Part shown: one piece after another, positions 26,545 through 35,992 of the stretch
Numbering within the stretch: the first letter of the stretch is position 1
Layout of the letters: every line of letters starts with the position of its first letter
Assembly (NCBI GenBank): GCA_001898415.1
Contig: MKTU01000054.1
Location: 1-64,000, forward strand
DNA: 64,000 bases
DNA from: Rhodanobacter sp. 67-28
GTDB lineage: Bacteria > Pseudomonadota > Gammaproteobacteria > Xanthomonadales > Rhodanobacteraceae
Direction: 5' to 3'
Notes under the pieces: model-generated
What the model was told of the DNA's origin: nothing
Database searches by the model: none
Seen by the model: the letters and a program-made list of their open reading frames with translations, nothing else
Translations under genes and position numbers: made by a program

Positions 26545-29526
26545 ATGAACCGTACGCGACCCCCGACTTTCACGACGACGTTAAAGACATCGTCACTTGC
26601 CCTTCTCTTGGTCTTGTTCTCGCAAAGTGCCTTGGCATCGGGCGTGAGCCAGCACAAGCGTTCGATGCGACCCGCTCCGGCGGCAAATGCCAATGCGGTG
26701 AAGGCGATCGTGCACGCCAAGTCCGGTACTCCCGACTTCCGCCCCAGGCCGCCTGTCGGCGCTCGGCTCCCCGAACGCTATCTGGACTACGACCACAGCC
26801 CGCAGACCTCATCTGCACGGTTCATCGTCGACAACTCGACCCAGGCAAAGCATTTCGCGCAGCTCGACACCAGGAGCCATACCGCTGCAGTTGCCGCTGC
26901 AGTTGCCAGTTGCGACACGAATGCCTTCGCCAGTGCCTCGAGCAGCACGATGGGCGAGTTGGTCCGGACCTCTACACTCGATTGCCTCAATACGCTCTTC
27001 AGCGTTTCGGGAAGTACCGGCGCCTCGGTGTTCTCGGCGAGCAAGATGAGCGCGGTGGCGAACTACGCCGCCGCGTATGCCGCGTCGTATCCGGGCGATG
27101 ACACCACCGGCGTGCAGCAATTCGCGTTGTATCTCCGCGCTGGATATTACGTCCAGTATTACAACTCGAGCTCGATCCCCACGTACCCGTCCAGTGTCAC
27201 TTCAGGCGTGACTGCGTATCTGGATGCCTTCTTTGCCAGCTCGCACAGTTACGACGTGAATGACGCCCACGGCGCGGTGTTGAATGAGGTCATTACCCTG
27301 ACGGCCAGCTCAAATCAGGAAGCCCGCTACGCAAGCAGGTACAAGGCGCTGTTGAACGATTACAACAGCAGCTACAACGCCTATTACAACATGCAGGCGG
27401 CGATGGATTCGGTTCTGACTGCATATTTCCAGGGTGCCTGGCAGCCGGACTGGGTCAGCACGGTGAACTCCGATACCTCGATGGTCACCACGTTGTACGA
27501 CTTCGTCACCCATAGCAGCTTCAACGCCAACACTTCCAACGAATGGTTGACGCGTGACGCTGCCGGCGAACTGGCGCACTTCCTTGACAACACCGTCTAC
27601 GCGGCCAATGTCGTCAGTACGGCCAAGCCCTTGGTGGCCGGCGTCATCTCCAGCTACAACTACACCAACAACGGTCCGTCGATCTTCATTGCCGCGGTGT
27701 CCGGTCAGGATTACTACGACAGCGCGAACTGCAGCTATTACGGGACCTGCAACACCAAGGCGGATGTCAAGGCGTATGTGCAAGGGCAGACGTATCAGTG
27801 CCCCGGCGATGCGATCAAGATCGTTTCACAGGGCATGACGGCACAACAGTTCAGCGATTCCTGCGCCACGCTCCACAATGAGGTCGCCTATATTCATGGC
27901 CTCATGCAAGACTCCGGCGCGGTTGCCGGCGACAACACGATCGGCCTCGAAATCGACGAGTTCAACTCTTCAGCTGATTACGCGACCTACGCCGGCTACC
28001 TGTATGGCATCAGCACCAACAATGGCGGCTTGAGCATGGAGGGTGACCCCTCGCAGCCCGGCAATGTCGCTCATTTCTACTGCTATCACGCCGATTGGAT
28101 CACGGCCGACTGGGAGATCTGGAATCTCTGGCACGAGTTCACGCACTACATGGATGCCAAGTACGACCTGGCGGGGGATTTTTCCGCTGCACCGACGTCG
28201 AATGCCGACCTTCCTTATTCGACCGTGTGGTGGATCGAAGGCTTTGCGGAGTACGTCAGTTATTCGTATCGCAATCTGGTTGATTCGGGGGCCGTCAGCA
28301 CCGCCACGAATCACTCCTACACTCTCCCGACGCTGTTCGACAATACGTACGACATGTCCAACTATGAGGACAGGACGTATCCGGGCGGCTATCTCGCTGT
28401 CAACTTCATGATCAACAACCATCGTGCGGACATCGACACGATGTTGGGGATCTTCCGCGCGGGTGCATACGGCACCAGCTACCACACGTTCATGGACGGT
28501 ATTCGCAACAGCTACAGCTCGGAGTTCGAAGCGTTCGAAACCTGCTTCGCGAACAACGGTGGTACCGGCGGCTGTGGCGGCGGTGGCGGTGGCGGTGGCC
28601 CGACGGCATCGCTCAGCTCGAGCAGCCTGACCTTTGGCAGCACGAATGTGGGGTCCACGAGTGCGGCCCAGAACGTGTCGTTGATCAACAACGGTCCTGG
28701 CACGCTTTCGGTCAGCTCGGTGTCGATATCGGGCGACTACTTGCAAACCAACAATTGCAACTCCGCGCTGCCGAGCGGATCAAGCTGCACCGTTTCCGTG
28801 ACTTTCAAGCCGACAGCAAGCGGAACGCGGACGGGCAGCTTGACCGTCAGCGACAACGCAACCAACGGTCCGCAGACGGCCAGTCTCACGGGCACCGGGG
28901 CCAGCAGCTCCGGCAGCGTGCTGACGAATGGTGTGGGCGTGGCGATTTCAGATGCGTCAGCCAACCATCCGCAGAACTGGACGATGGTGGTGCCTGCAGG
29001 AGCCACGAACCTGGTGTTCTCGATATCGGGAGGCACGGGTGATGCGGACCTGTACGTGAAGTTCGGTTCTGCGGCAACCACGAGCAGTTACGATTGCCGC
29101 CCGTATATCAGTGGCAACAACGAAACCTGCACGATTGCCAATGTGCAAGCGGGTACCTACTCCGTGATGGTGAATGGGTATTCGGCGTACTCGGGCGTGA
29201 CGCTGAAGGGTAGCTATGCCGGCGGCGGTACCGGGGGCGGTGGCAACATCAGTTTCGCGGGAACTGTCGCTACGCAGGGCGGTTACGCCTATACCCCTCA
29301 ATTCACGAGTGGGGCGGGGAACGCGACGGCGACGCTCAGTGTTCCGTCGGGTACCCAATGGAGATTCGATGTGATCGACAACAGCGCCAACCAGGTGCTG
29401 AAGGAAAAGAGCGGTAGCGGCCCATTGAATCTCACGTTCACGGCGACCGCGGGGCATAGTTACAGCTTCTTCGTGGAATCCACCTTGGGATCGGGCGCTT
29501 GGTCGGTTACGGGATCGCATCCTTAA
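26545..29526 (+). CDS. Secreted M9-family collagenase with C-terminal ASH-like and PPC domains
   Basis: A 993-residue enzyme after a strong AAGGAGA site at ATG 26545. Signal peptide to about residue 33 (LALLLVLFSQSALAS), M9N activator region (about 110-420), and the peptidase domain with zinc motif LWHEFTHYMD (H530, E531, H534) and third ligand E565 in WWIEGFAEYVSY. A glycine run (CGGGGGGGG) links to an Ig-like ASH/HYDIN-type domain (about 690-785). A pre-peptidase C-terminal (PPC) domain with GGTGDADLYVKFG follows, then a last beta domain. M9 enzymes cut native collagen. Base use is visibly less GC-rich than the neighbours, suggesting acquisition. It would feed the hydroxyproline operon at 31301-42072. 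Confidence 0.93.
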   Translation: MNRTRPPTFTTTLKTSSLALLLVLFSQSALASGVSQHKRSMRPAPAANANAVKAIVHAKSGTPDFRPRPPVGARLPERYLDYDHSPQTSSARFIVDNSTQAKHFAQLDTRSHTAAVAAAVASCDTNAFASASSSTMGELVRTSTLDCLNTLFSVSGSTGASVFSASKMSAVANYAAAYAASYPGDDTTGVQQFALYLRAGYYVQYYNSSSIPTYPSSVTSGVTAYLDAFFASSHSYDVNDAHGAVLNEVITLTASSNQEARYASRYKALLNDYNSSYNAYYNMQAAMDSVLTAYFQGAWQPDWVSTVNSDTSMVTTLYDFVTHSSFNANTSNEWLTRDAAGELAHFLDNTVYAANVVSTAKPLVAGVISSYNYTNNGPSIFIAAVSGQDYYDSANCSYYGTCNTKADVKAYVQGQTYQCPGDAIKIVSQGMTAQQFSDSCATLHNEVAYIHGLMQDSGAVAGDNTIGLEIDEFNSSADYATYAGYLYGISTNNGGLSMEGDPSQPGNVAHFYCYHADWITADWEIWNLWHEFTHYMDAKYDLAGDFSAAPTSNADLPYSTVWWIEGFAEYVSYSYRNLVDSGAVSTATNHSYTLPTLFDNTYDMSNYEDRTYPGGYLAVNFMINNHRADIDTMLGIFRAGAYGTSYHTFMDGIRNSYSSEFEAFETCFANNGGTGGCGGGGGGGGPTASLSSSSLTFGSTNVGSTSAAQNVSLINNGPGTLSVSSVSISGDYLQTNNCNSALPSGSSCTVSVTFKPTASGTRTGSLTVSDNATNGPQTASLTGTGASSSGSVLTNGVGVAISDASANHPQNWTMVVPAGATNLVFSISGGTGDADLYVKFGSAATTSSYDCRPYISGNNETCTIANVQAGTYSVMVNGYSAYSGVTLKGSYAGGGTGGGGNISFAGTVATQGGYAYTPQFTSGAGNATATLSVPSGTQWRFDVIDNSANQVLKEKSGSGPLNLTFTATAGHSYSFFVESTLGSGAWSVTGSHP

Positions 29527-29650
29527 TTTTCGAAAGCGTATCGCTCTAAGCTCTCAAATGGATGACAGGGCCGGCCCCGCAACGGGGCCGGCCCCCTCGG
29601 CCAGCGGAAGACGCAGGTGTACTGGAGTTGACGCAACGAGCGGCGCGTCG

Positions 29651-29935
29651 ATGACGCGCGCCCGGGGTAGCCAGTTCACCGATCGCTTCACCCGCAAGGC
29701 CAAAGCACGGACCGGCCAGCACGCGTTCGATCGCGAGTGCGCCTTGTTCGGCATCCAGCGCCGCCTGATCACCGCGCGCCATCCGCAGACCAACGGCATG
29801 GTCGAGCACTTCAGCGAGCGCATCAGCGACATACTGGCGACCACGCGCTTTCGCTCGCGCGAGAATCTCCACGCCACGATCGAGCGCCACCAGACGCTTT
29901 ATAACGACCGCCTGCCGCGGCCTGACGTGACGTAA
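29651..29935 (+). pseudogene. IS481-family transposase remnant
   Basis: About 90 residues match the C-terminal half of IS481-type DDE transposases: RGSQFTDRFTRKAKARTGQH, FDRECALFGIQRRLITARHP, then QTNGMVEHFSERISDILATT with the third catalytic acid (E of MVEHF) and LYNDRLPR near the end. The N-terminal two thirds and the last 20 or so residues are missing. It lies 125 bp after the collagenase gene and marks a rearranged junction. Confidence 0.8.
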
Positions 29936-30042
29936 CGTCTTCGGCTTCCATACATGTCGGTTCACTACAATTTGTGTGGGGTCGTACACGGTTTTTGCTA
30001 TTTCCGACGGTTACCGTCGAATCGGGCAAATCGGGGTGGGGA

Positions 30043-30735
30043 ATGCGGGACAGATGGGAGTGGCAGGCGACCTTTCTGGGTCGCATTGCATCGCAGGGTT
30101 ATGTCGAGGGCTTGTTCGATCGCCTTGCCGACATCGTGTATTCGATCAAGGATCGCCAGGGACGCTACGTATTGATGAGCGCCGCAGCGGTCGCGCGTTG
30201 CCATTTGCCGAGCAAGGCGCATGCGGTCGGCCTGACTGCTTTCGACCTGTTTCCGGCACCCATGGCCGAGCGCTACGCGCGACAGGACGAGCAGGTTTTC
30301 CGCACGGGCAAACCAGTGCTCGACAGCCTCGACCTTACGCTGTATCCGGATCACGCCACTGGCTGGTGCATTTCCACCAAGATGCCGTTGCACGACAGTG
30401 CCGGCCAAGTGGTCGGCCTCGCCGATGCCGTCGAGTACATGCACGCGCACCTGTGCGAGCCGTTGCGCGAGATGCAGTTGGAGCGTCTGAGCGGATTGAC
30501 CGCCGCCCAGTTCGAGCGGCGCATGCGCAAGCTGTTCCAGCTTTCGCCAGCGCGCTATTTGCTCAAGTTGCGCATTGATTCGGCCGCCCAGTGGCTGGTT
30601 CGCACCGACAAACCCATCGGCGAGATCGCCCAGCTCACCGGCTTCTGCGACCAGAGCGGCCTGTCGCGGCACTTCCGCAATCTTACCGGCCTCACTCCTC
30701 GCCAATACCGCCAGCTTAACCGCCCCGGGATTTGA
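30043..30735 (+). CDS. PAS-AraC transcription regulator, linker-deleted paralogue
   Basis: A 230-residue protein: N-terminal PAS-like domain (DIVYSIKDRQGRYVLMSAAA, LTAFDLFPAPMAERYARQDE, TGWCISTKMPLHD) and C-terminal AraC helix-turn-helix pair (IGEIAQLTGFCDQSGLSRHF, LTGLTPRQYRQLNRPGI). It is a paralogue of the regulator at 42228. Compared with that protein about 20 residues are missing in frame between the PAS end (QVVGLA) and the first AraC helix (VEYMHAHL), so the interdomain linker is deleted. Start chosen at ATG 30043 after GGGGTGGGG. It sits between two transposase remnants and just past the collagenase gene, which it might control. Confidence 0.75.
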   Translation: MRDRWEWQATFLGRIASQGYVEGLFDRLADIVYSIKDRQGRYVLMSAAAVARCHLPSKAHAVGLTAFDLFPAPMAERYARQDEQVFRTGKPVLDSLDLTLYPDHATGWCISTKMPLHDSAGQVVGLADAVEYMHAHLCEPLREMQLERLSGLTAAQFERRMRKLFQLSPARYLLKLRIDSAAQWLVRTDKPIGEIAQLTGFCDQSGLSRHFRNLTGLTPRQYRQLNRPGI

Positions 30736-30764
30736 GGGGCTCCAACTCCTGAGAGGATGGAGCC

Positions 30765-31094
30765 ATGAGCAAGTCCACGAAGTATTCCCCCGAACTTCGC
30801 GGGCGCGCGGCGCGCGTGGTGCAGCAGCACCGCGGAGATTACCCATCGCCGTGAACCGCGGTGGAGTCGTTGGCGCCGAAGATCGGCTGTGCGCCGGCGA
30901 CGTTGCTGGGCTAGGCGCAGCGGCATGAGGTCGACACCCGTGTCCGCGGCGTCGTACCCGCGGCTGAGGCGCAGCGAGTGAAAGAACTCGAGCGTGAGGT
31001 CAAGCAGCTGCGTCGGGCCAACGAGATCCTGAAGTTGGCGACATCCCTGTGCTCTGCCGCTGAATTCAACGCACGCCATGCACCAAGCGATTGA
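30765..31094 (+). pseudogene. IS3-family OrfA remnant with two in-frame stops
   Basis: Reading from ATG 30765 in a single frame gives [20 protein letters not shown], then a TGA and later a TAG, each where IS3 OrfA proteins carry tryptophan. It continues with VKELEREVKQLRRANEILKL, the conserved OrfA leucine-zipper region, and ends at 31094. The frame is otherwise intact, so the gene died by two nonsense changes from TGG. No OrfB follows. Confidence 0.82.
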
Positions 31095-31300
31095 TGAGCG
31101 GCGAAATCAGCAGCAGGATACCCGCGCCGGCAAGAAGCCGGAAGCTGATCGGTGCCCGTGGCGAGCTGGTTCCCGAGTGTCTGCGGATAGTCCGGTACTG
31201 CCGGTTCCAAGGTCTTGGCGTCAATGCTCATGCGCGCCCTCGGCAGCGCTGGAGGCCGTCGTGCAGCAAACGCCGGACAGGTGCGCCATGTGGCGGGCGC

Positions 31301-32869
31301 TCAGTCGTCATCGCGGCCCAGGTCGAGCAAGTGGGCCGGCAGTCCGCTGCGCGCGCCCCAGTGGTAGATGAGCAGCGCCACGACGGTGGCGGCCAGCGAA
31401 TCCCAGGGATGGCCGAGGAGGTTGCTGCCGCCGAAGCTGCCCAGGCAGGACAACGCAATGAGCAGCGCGTAGTAGGCGACCAGCCACCACGACGAATACA
31501 CCTCCTGGCGCAGCCCGGAGCGGCCTTCGGGCGACGGCAGCCTGCACAGGACATGGATCGCGAACAGCACGATCTGCAGGCCCAGCAGCCATGACACGGT
31601 TTGCCAGCTCGACCAGTACACGATCAGGGTAGCCACCATGAAGGAGAGCGGCCCGAGCAGGCCGAAGCCACGTACCAGGAACGGTCGCGGCAGTTCCGGT
31701 GCGGTGCGGCGCAGGGCGGCCACGGTGATCGGCGCCACGGCATAGCTCAGCACCAGGGCCGCCGACACCACGCTGATCAGTGCTTCCCACGAAGGAAACG
31801 GCAAGGTCCAGAACACCGACAGCGCAAAGCTCAGCCACAGCGCGGGGCGCGGGATGCCGGAGTCGGCATCGACGCGCGCGAACAGCTTGAAGAACGAGCC
31901 ACTGCGTGCCCAGCCGTAGACCACGCGAGGCGTGGCGTTCATGTAGATGTTGCCGGTGCCGCTGGGCGAGATCGCCGCATCGCATACCACCAGCGCAGCC
32001 AGCCAGCCGATGCCCAGGGTGATGGCGATATCGTGGTAGGGCAGCGAGAACATCGCACCGATCCCGCCCCAGCCCTGCGCCAGCATGTGCGTGGGGATGC
32101 TGCCCAGAAAGGCCACCTGCAGCAGCAGGTAGATCGCCGTGGACAGGAGCACCGAGAGGATCAGCGCGATCGGGATCGTGCGCTGCGGGTCGCGCACCTC
32201 GCTGGCCACCGAGATGATCGGGGTCAGTCCCAGGTAGGCGAAGATGACGCCGCCAGCGGAGACCGCCCCCTCCACGCCACTGAAGCCGTAAGGCGCAAAA
32301 CCGTGCAGGCTCATGTTCTGTGGCTGGAAGTGGGACAGCAGCACCACGATGACCAGCAGGGGCACCAGGAACTTGAAGATGCTGACGAGGTTGTTGGCCC
32401 GGGCAAAGGTCTTCACGCTGAAATAGTTGAGCGCAAAGAACAGCGTCAGCAGCGCCAGCTGCACCAGCCAGCCCAGCAGGGTGGGGGCGCCGCTTGCGTC
32501 GCGATTCAAGGCGGGAAACCAGGCGGCCGCATATTGGCGGCAGGCCACGGTCTCGATGGCGATGAGGCTGGAGAACGCGATCAGGGTGATGAAGCCCATC
32601 AGCGAACCCAGCAACCGGCCGTGCGAGTATTCCGGATAGCGCACCACGCCCCCGGCACGCGGCAACGCCGCACCCAGCTCGCAGTACACCAGGCCCAGCA
32701 GCAGCACCGCCGCACCGCCGATCAGCCAGGACAATATCCCGGCCGGTCCGGCGATGGCCGAGACATGGCTGGCCGCGAACAACCAGCCTGAGCCGAAGAT
32801 GGCACCCAGGCCGATAAAGGTGAGGTCGGTGAGGCTCAGCTGTCGATGAAACTTTCCGGTCGAGGACAT
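31301..32869 (-). CDS. APC-family permease, last gene of the hydroxyproline operon
   Basis: A 522-residue transporter with 12-13 hydrophobic helices and the APC TM1 motif GLGAIFGSGWLFAASH, followed by EVRDPQRTIPIAL in the TM6-7 loop. Its position at the end of the minus-strand cluster suggests import of hydroxyproline, proline or short peptides; this is inference from context. The start at 32869 excludes arginine-rich upstream codons. A 114-bp gap separates it from the DUF885 gene, so it may also have its own promoter. Confidence 0.88.
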   Translation of the reverse strand: MSSTGKFHRQLSLTDLTFIGLGAIFGSGWLFAASHVSAIAGPAGILSWLIGGAAVLLLGLVYCELGAALPRAGGVVRYPEYSHGRLLGSLMGFITLIAFSSLIAIETVACRQYAAAWFPALNRDASGAPTLLGWLVQLALLTLFFALNYFSVKTFARANNLVSIFKFLVPLLVIVVLLSHFQPQNMSLHGFAPYGFSGVEGAVSAGGVIFAYLGLTPIISVASEVRDPQRTIPIALILSVLLSTAIYLLLQVAFLGSIPTHMLAQGWGGIGAMFSLPYHDIAITLGIGWLAALVVCDAAISPSGTGNIYMNATPRVVYGWARSGSFFKLFARVDADSGIPRPALWLSFALSVFWTLPFPSWEALISVVSAALVLSYAVAPITVAALRRTAPELPRPFLVRGFGLLGPLSFMVATLIVYWSSWQTVSWLLGLQIVLFAIHVLCRLPSPEGRSGLRQEVYSSWWLVAYYALLIALSCLGSFGGSNLLGHPWDSLAATVVALLIYHWGARSGLPAHLLDLGRDDD

Positions 32870-32983
32870 GGGGCGTGATCCGGCAACGGCTTGGAGGGGC
32901 CTGCGACCGCAACGCACGGGTACAGGGAAGTGAGTGCGGGCGTGGGCGCTGCGTTGGCCTGCGGCCGCGCAGCACCGCGGTGG

Positions 32984-34738
32984 TCAGGGCGACTTGCAGG
33001 GCTTTTCGTCGGCGTAGGGCGACTTGCCGCCTTCGGCGATGAAATGGTCGACCTGCTGCTGCAACACCGGCAGCGGCACCGAACCGAGCGCCAGGACGGT
33101 GTCGTGGAAGGCACGCAGGTCGAAGCGCTCGCCCAGCGCCTTTTCGGCGCGCGCACGTGCATCCACGATGGCCATTTCGCCAAGGTAGTAAGCCAGCGCC
33201 TGGCCCGGCCACGCGATGTAGCGATCCACTTCTGTTTCGATCTCGTGTTCGCCCAGCGCGGTGTACTCGCGCAGGTAGTCGAGTGCCTGTTCGCGACTCC
33301 ATTGCAGATGGTGGATGCCGGTATCGACCACCAGCCGGCAGGCGCGCCACATCTGGTAGCCGAGGTAGCCGAAGCGCTCCCAGGGCGTGTCGTACAAACC
33401 CATTTCCACGCCGAGCCGTTCCGAGTACAGCGCCCAGCCTTCGGTATAGGCGGAGAGGTGGTTGCTGCGGCGGAATGCCGGCAAATCCTCCTGCTCGGCC
33501 GCCAGCGGCATCTGCAGGGCATGGCCGGGAGAGGATTCGTGCAGGGTCAGTGCGGTGAGGGCATACAGCGGGCGCGAGGGCAGGTCGCCGGTGTTGACCA
33601 TGTAGTAGCCGGCGCCCCCGCGGCCGCCGGTATAGAACGGCGCCAGATCCGCCGGCACCGGCTCGATCACGAAGCGCTGGCGTGGCAGCCGGCCGATGTA
33701 CTGGCCGATTTTTCCATTGACCCGGTTGGCGATCCAGGCGGCCTGCCTGAGCAGTTCGTCGGCGCTCTTCGGGTAGAACTTCGGATCGGTGCGCAGGTCA
33801 TGCAGGAACGCAGCGAAGCTTCCCTGGAAGTCGGTCTCGCGGATGGCCTGTTCCATCTCCGCGTGCAGGCGCGCCACCTCGCGCAGACCCAGCGCATGGA
33901 TCGCATCGGGGCTCATGTCCAGCGTGGTGAACTTGCGGACCTGCGCGCGGTAGAACGCCTCGCCGTCCGGCATCGCCTCGGCGGCGAGGCTGTCGCGCGC
34001 CTGCTTCATGTACACGTTGCGCATGAAGTCGAGCAGCCGCGCGTGGGCCGGCGCCACGGCATCATGGATGGCCGCCAGGCCGGCGGCGCGCAGGCGCGCC
34101 TGTTCGTCCGCCGGCATGTTTGCGGGCATCTGCCGGAACGGCGTGTAGAACAGGCTGTCCACGCCTCGTGCATCGACCACCGCGGCGATCGCCTGATCGC
34201 GTCCGGCCAGGGCCGCCCGCGGCACGCTGAAGCCGCGCGCAAGGCCGGCGCGCATGTTCGCGATCTGCTCGTCGAAGTAGCGCGGGATGTCGCGCAGCAG
34301 TCCGATGTAGCGGCGGTAGTCGGCGACGTTGCGCAGCGGCCGACGCGCGGTGAAGCCGAGGTTGGCCCAGAACGAGGTGTCGCTGTTGAACGGCATCTGC
34401 CAGGTGCGGAAACGCTGGTCGGCCAGCAGGGTTTCGACCTGGTTGCGGTAGACCAGGTAACTGACCTGCTCGTCGCGGTGCAATGCATCGACGGGGATGG
34501 CGTCGAGCTGGTTCAGCACATCGGTCCAACAGCGTTCGCGCAGGGACTGGGTGGCGGCGTCGACGCGCGGCAGGTGATCGGCCAGTTGCGCCTGGACGTC
34601 TTCTTCGTCGGCGCCGGCGAACTGGGCCTGCCGCCACGTCCATTCCTGAGAGGAGAGCGCGCGGAAGCGTCCGGCGTGATCGTCGCTCGCCGCCGTGGCG
34701 ATGGAGGCGATGCCGGGGCGGTCGGTCAAGTCGGACAT
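32984..34738 (-). CDS. DUF885-family metallopeptidase-like protein
   Basis: A 584-residue protein with the DUF885 hallmarks: ALTLHESSPGHALQMPLAAE (HExxxGH-type zinc motif), AYTEGWALYSERLG further on, and VDRYIAWPGQALAYYLGEM near the end. DUF885 proteins are predicted zinc peptidases. Many have a signal peptide, but this copy begins MSDLTDRPGIASIAT and looks cytoplasmic, fitting a role in cutting imported peptides. It lies 36 bp after the M24 peptidase gene in the hydroxyproline operon. Confidence 0.88.
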   Translation of the reverse strand: MSDLTDRPGIASIATAASDDHAGRFRALSSQEWTWRQAQFAGADEEDVQAQLADHLPRVDAATQSLRERCWTDVLNQLDAIPVDALHRDEQVSYLVYRNQVETLLADQRFRTWQMPFNSDTSFWANLGFTARRPLRNVADYRRYIGLLRDIPRYFDEQIANMRAGLARGFSVPRAALAGRDQAIAAVVDARGVDSLFYTPFRQMPANMPADEQARLRAAGLAAIHDAVAPAHARLLDFMRNVYMKQARDSLAAEAMPDGEAFYRAQVRKFTTLDMSPDAIHALGLREVARLHAEMEQAIRETDFQGSFAAFLHDLRTDPKFYPKSADELLRQAAWIANRVNGKIGQYIGRLPRQRFVIEPVPADLAPFYTGGRGGAGYYMVNTGDLPSRPLYALTALTLHESSPGHALQMPLAAEQEDLPAFRRSNHLSAYTEGWALYSERLGVEMGLYDTPWERFGYLGYQMWRACRLVVDTGIHHLQWSREQALDYLREYTALGEHEIETEVDRYIAWPGQALAYYLGEMAIVDARARAEKALGERFDLRAFHDTVLALGSVPLPVLQQQVDHFIAEGGKSPYADEKPCKSP

Positions 34739-34774
34739 GGCGGCGCTCCGATGGCGTGGATCAGGGCATGCCGG

Positions 34775-35992
34775 TCAGGCAAACGGCTGGTCGATGGCGG
34801 GCGACGGTTCGGTGAACCAGGCGGCGCCGTCGGCGGTGACGTGGAAATGGTCTTCCAGGCGGATGCCGAAGCGGTCGGGCAGCACGATCATCGGTTCGTT
34901 GCTGCAGCACATGCCCGGCTCCAGCGCGGTGGTGTCGCCGCGCACCAGGTAGGGCGTCTCGTGGATGCTGAGGCCGCAGCCGTGGCCGGTGCGGTGGGGG
35001 ATGCCGGGCAGGCGGTAATCCGGCCCAAGGCCTGCACGCTCCACCACCGCGCGCGCGGCGGCGTCCACTGCCTCGCACGGCACGCCGGGGCGTACCGCGT
35101 CGAACGCGGCGCGTTGTGCGGCCTGTTCCAGCGACCAGATCCGCGCCTGCTCGGCGGTCGGGCGGCCGTACACGTAGCAGCGGGTGATGTCGGAGTTGTA
35201 GCCCTGCACTGCGCAGCCGGTATCGATCAGCACCAGCTCGTTCGCGGTCAGCCGCTGCTCGCCGGGAATACCGTGCGGGTAGGCGGTGGCCTGGCCGAAC
35301 TGCACGATGCAGAAGGTGGAGCCGTTGTCGGCGCCCAGTGCACGATGCGCCTCGTCGATGAAGCGCACCAGCTCATGGTTGCTGATGCCTTCGTGCAGCA
35401 CGCCCGCCGCCAGTCGCTGCACCTGCAGCGTCATCGCGGTGGCTTGCTGCATCAGGGCCAGCTCGGCGGCGGACTTGCGCATGCGGCAGCCGTCGATGAT
35501 CGGGCTGGCGTCGGCGAGGCGATGCTCGCCCAGTACGGTCTGCAGGCGCGTGGCGACGGTGTACGCCGCGGCCGGGTCGAGCGCCAGATTGCCGGCGCCG
35601 CGCTCGCGCAGCGCTGCCGCCACCAGGGCATGCGGGTTTTCGTGTTCCTCCCACGCGCGCAGTTCGGCGTCGATTTGCAGCACGTGCTCGAGCGAGCCGG
35701 TCTCGAACCCGGGGCAGACTAGAATGGGCTTGCCGCGCGTCGTCAACAGCAAGCCGACCAGTCGCTCGCTGGCGCCCCAGGCGATCCCCGTGAAGTAGCG
35801 CAGCGATGCGCCGGCGGTGACCAGCAGCGCATCGGCGCCATGCTCGCGCATCAGCAGGCGCGCGTGCAGAAGGCGCTGCTGGTACTCGTCGCGACCGATC
35901 GAAGCGGCGACGACCGGCCAGCGCGTCAGGCCGGCGCGCGCCCGGGCGAGGTCGAGGCCGCCGATCTGTCGATGGGTGTGCGCATGCGTCAT
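34775..35992 (-). CDS. M24 metallopeptidase (Xaa-Pro dipeptidase/prolidase type)
   Basis: A 405-residue creatinase/prolidase-fold protein. All five metal ligands can be seen in order: Asp in ELVLIDTGCAV, Asp in GYNSDITRCYV, His in PHRTGHGCGLSIHE, Glu in CSNEPMIVLP and Glu in GIRLEDHFHV. Such enzymes split dipeptides ending in proline or hydroxyproline. In this operon, cleavage of X-Hyp or X-Pro from collagen peptides is the likely job. Its ATG overlaps the stop of the dehydrogenase gene by four bases (ATGA). Confidence 0.92.
   Translation of the reverse strand: MTHAHTHRQIGGLDLARARAGLTRWPVVAASIGRDEYQQRLLHARLLMREHGADALLVTAGASLRYFTGIAWGASERLVGLLLTTRGKPILVCPGFETGSLEHVLQIDAELRAWEEHENPHALVAAALRERGAGNLALDPAAAYTVATRLQTVLGEHRLADASPIIDGCRMRKSAAELALMQQATAMTLQVQRLAAGVLHEGISNHELVRFIDEAHRALGADNGSTFCIVQFGQATAYPHGIPGEQRLTANELVLIDTGCAVQGYNSDITRCYVYGRPTAEQARIWSLEQAAQRAAFDAVRPGVPCEAVDAAARAVVERAGLGPDYRLPGIPHRTGHGCGLSIHETPYLVRGDTTALEPGMCCSNEPMIVLPDRFGIRLEDHFHVTADGAAWFTEPSPAIDQPFA

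Noticed and set aside
30911..31231. Minus-strand frame of 106 codons overlapping the IS3 remnant
   Set aside because: Its second half is the antisense of OrfA; the first 50 residues show no known motif.
32891..35722. Plus-strand open frame of about 940 codons opposite the DUF885 and M24 peptidase genes
   Set aside because: No family-like motif; low-complexity composition; both opposite-strand peptidases have intact active-site motifs.
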